A stretch of DNA of 32,435 bases from Cenarchaeum sp. SB0675_bin_21. GTDB taxonomy: Archaea > Thermoproteota > Nitrososphaeria > Nitrososphaerales > Nitrosopumilaceae. The notes beneath the pieces were generated by a model. That model did no database searches and was not told the DNA's origin. It worked only from the letters and a program-made list of their open reading frames with translations. Of the stretch, positions 32,316 through 32,435 are shown one piece after another; within the stretch, counting starts at the first letter, position 1, and each line of letters opens with the position of its first letter. The position numbers and the translations under genes are program-made. Where the stretch lies: NCBI GenBank assembly GCA_009843815.1, contig VYCS01000014.1, forward strand, positions 1 through 32,435. Direction: 5' to 3'.

Positions 32316-32435
32316 TGTACCACCAATATTCCCTCTCGGATGAGAAATTGTAGTGCTTGTAGGAATGATGCATCATCAATGGAGCCATCGGCCCACCAAC
32401 CTGCATTATTCCGTACCCAGTCAGGTATTACAGAT
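32312..32435 (-). CDS. C-terminal fragment of a probable exported protein (5' end outside window)
   Basis: The last 40 codons of a leftward gene that enters from the right edge. The sequence IPDWVRNNAGWWADGSIDD then FLQALQFLIREGI is a module that, from memory, recurs in many thaumarchaeal exported proteins, often as repeats near the ends. The stop TGA overlaps the start of the next small gene. What the rest of the protein does cannot be seen. Confidence 0.8.
   Translation of the reverse strand, partial: SVIPDWVRNNAGWWADGSIDDASFLQALQFLIREGILVVQ

Overview
The window looks like chromosome from an ammonia-oxidising archaeon of the Nitrososphaerota (Thaumarchaeota), most likely a marine or host-associated relative of Nitrosopumilus or Cenarchaeum. 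The evidence is gene content and promoter style. There is an 11-subunit complex I without NuoE/F/G, a biotin-dependent acetyl/propionyl-CoA carboxylase of the kind used in the 3-hydroxypropionate/4-hydroxybutyrate cycle, archaeal ribosomal proteins (L7Ae, S28e, L24e), an IF2/eIF5B-type factor, archease, an RFC small subunit and a family 5 uracil-DNA glycosylase. TATA-like boxes repeatedly lie about 24-30 nt before the start codon, which fits leaderless mRNAs, and several starts appear to be TTG. The lineage is inferred from sequence recognition, not from a search.

Layout. 1-902: a polyprenyl diphosphate synthase (membrane lipids). 1058-11186: a compact complex I operon, nuoA-B-C-D-H-I-J-K-M-L-N, reading leftward, most genes joined by TAATG, TGATG or ATGA overlaps. 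11286-13797: a small carbonic-anhydrase-like gene, a very small convergent gene, an IS200/IS605-type tnpB broken by one in-frame TGA, and a peroxiredoxin whose TATA box overlaps the tnpB stop. 13803-19145: a leftward block with biotin carrier, biotin carboxylase, carboxyltransferase, an acidic protein of unknown function, and a phosphoglucosamine mutase/phosphomannomutase. 19146-19957: an unusual stretch with five stem-loops around one small membrane-protein gene. 19958-22953: a rightward operon L7Ae-S28e-L24e-Ndk-IF2. 22941-23333: a thioredoxin. 23582-27568: a 1328-residue exported protein made of ten Cache-like repeats. 27625-30855: archease, then a divergent RFC small subunit, then an HD phosphohydrolase with a YwgA-like partner. 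31176-32435: a leftward string of coupled genes (an exported-protein fragment, two small unknown proteins, a uracil-DNA glycosylase).

How the genes fit together. Complex I feeds the quinone pool and pumps ions. The carboxylase supplies two carbon-fixation steps, and the small carbonic-anhydrase-like protein could serve inorganic carbon handling. The carboxylase, translation and replication genes are core functions. The accessory or unusual material is the broken tnpB with a possible guide RNA, the stem-loop island at 19.3-19.9 kb, the tandem Cache protein with recent internal duplication, and the coupled small genes at the right edge.

I saw no tRNA, rRNA or CRISPR array. The strongest candidates for something not well described are the tandem Cache protein and the stem-loop island.
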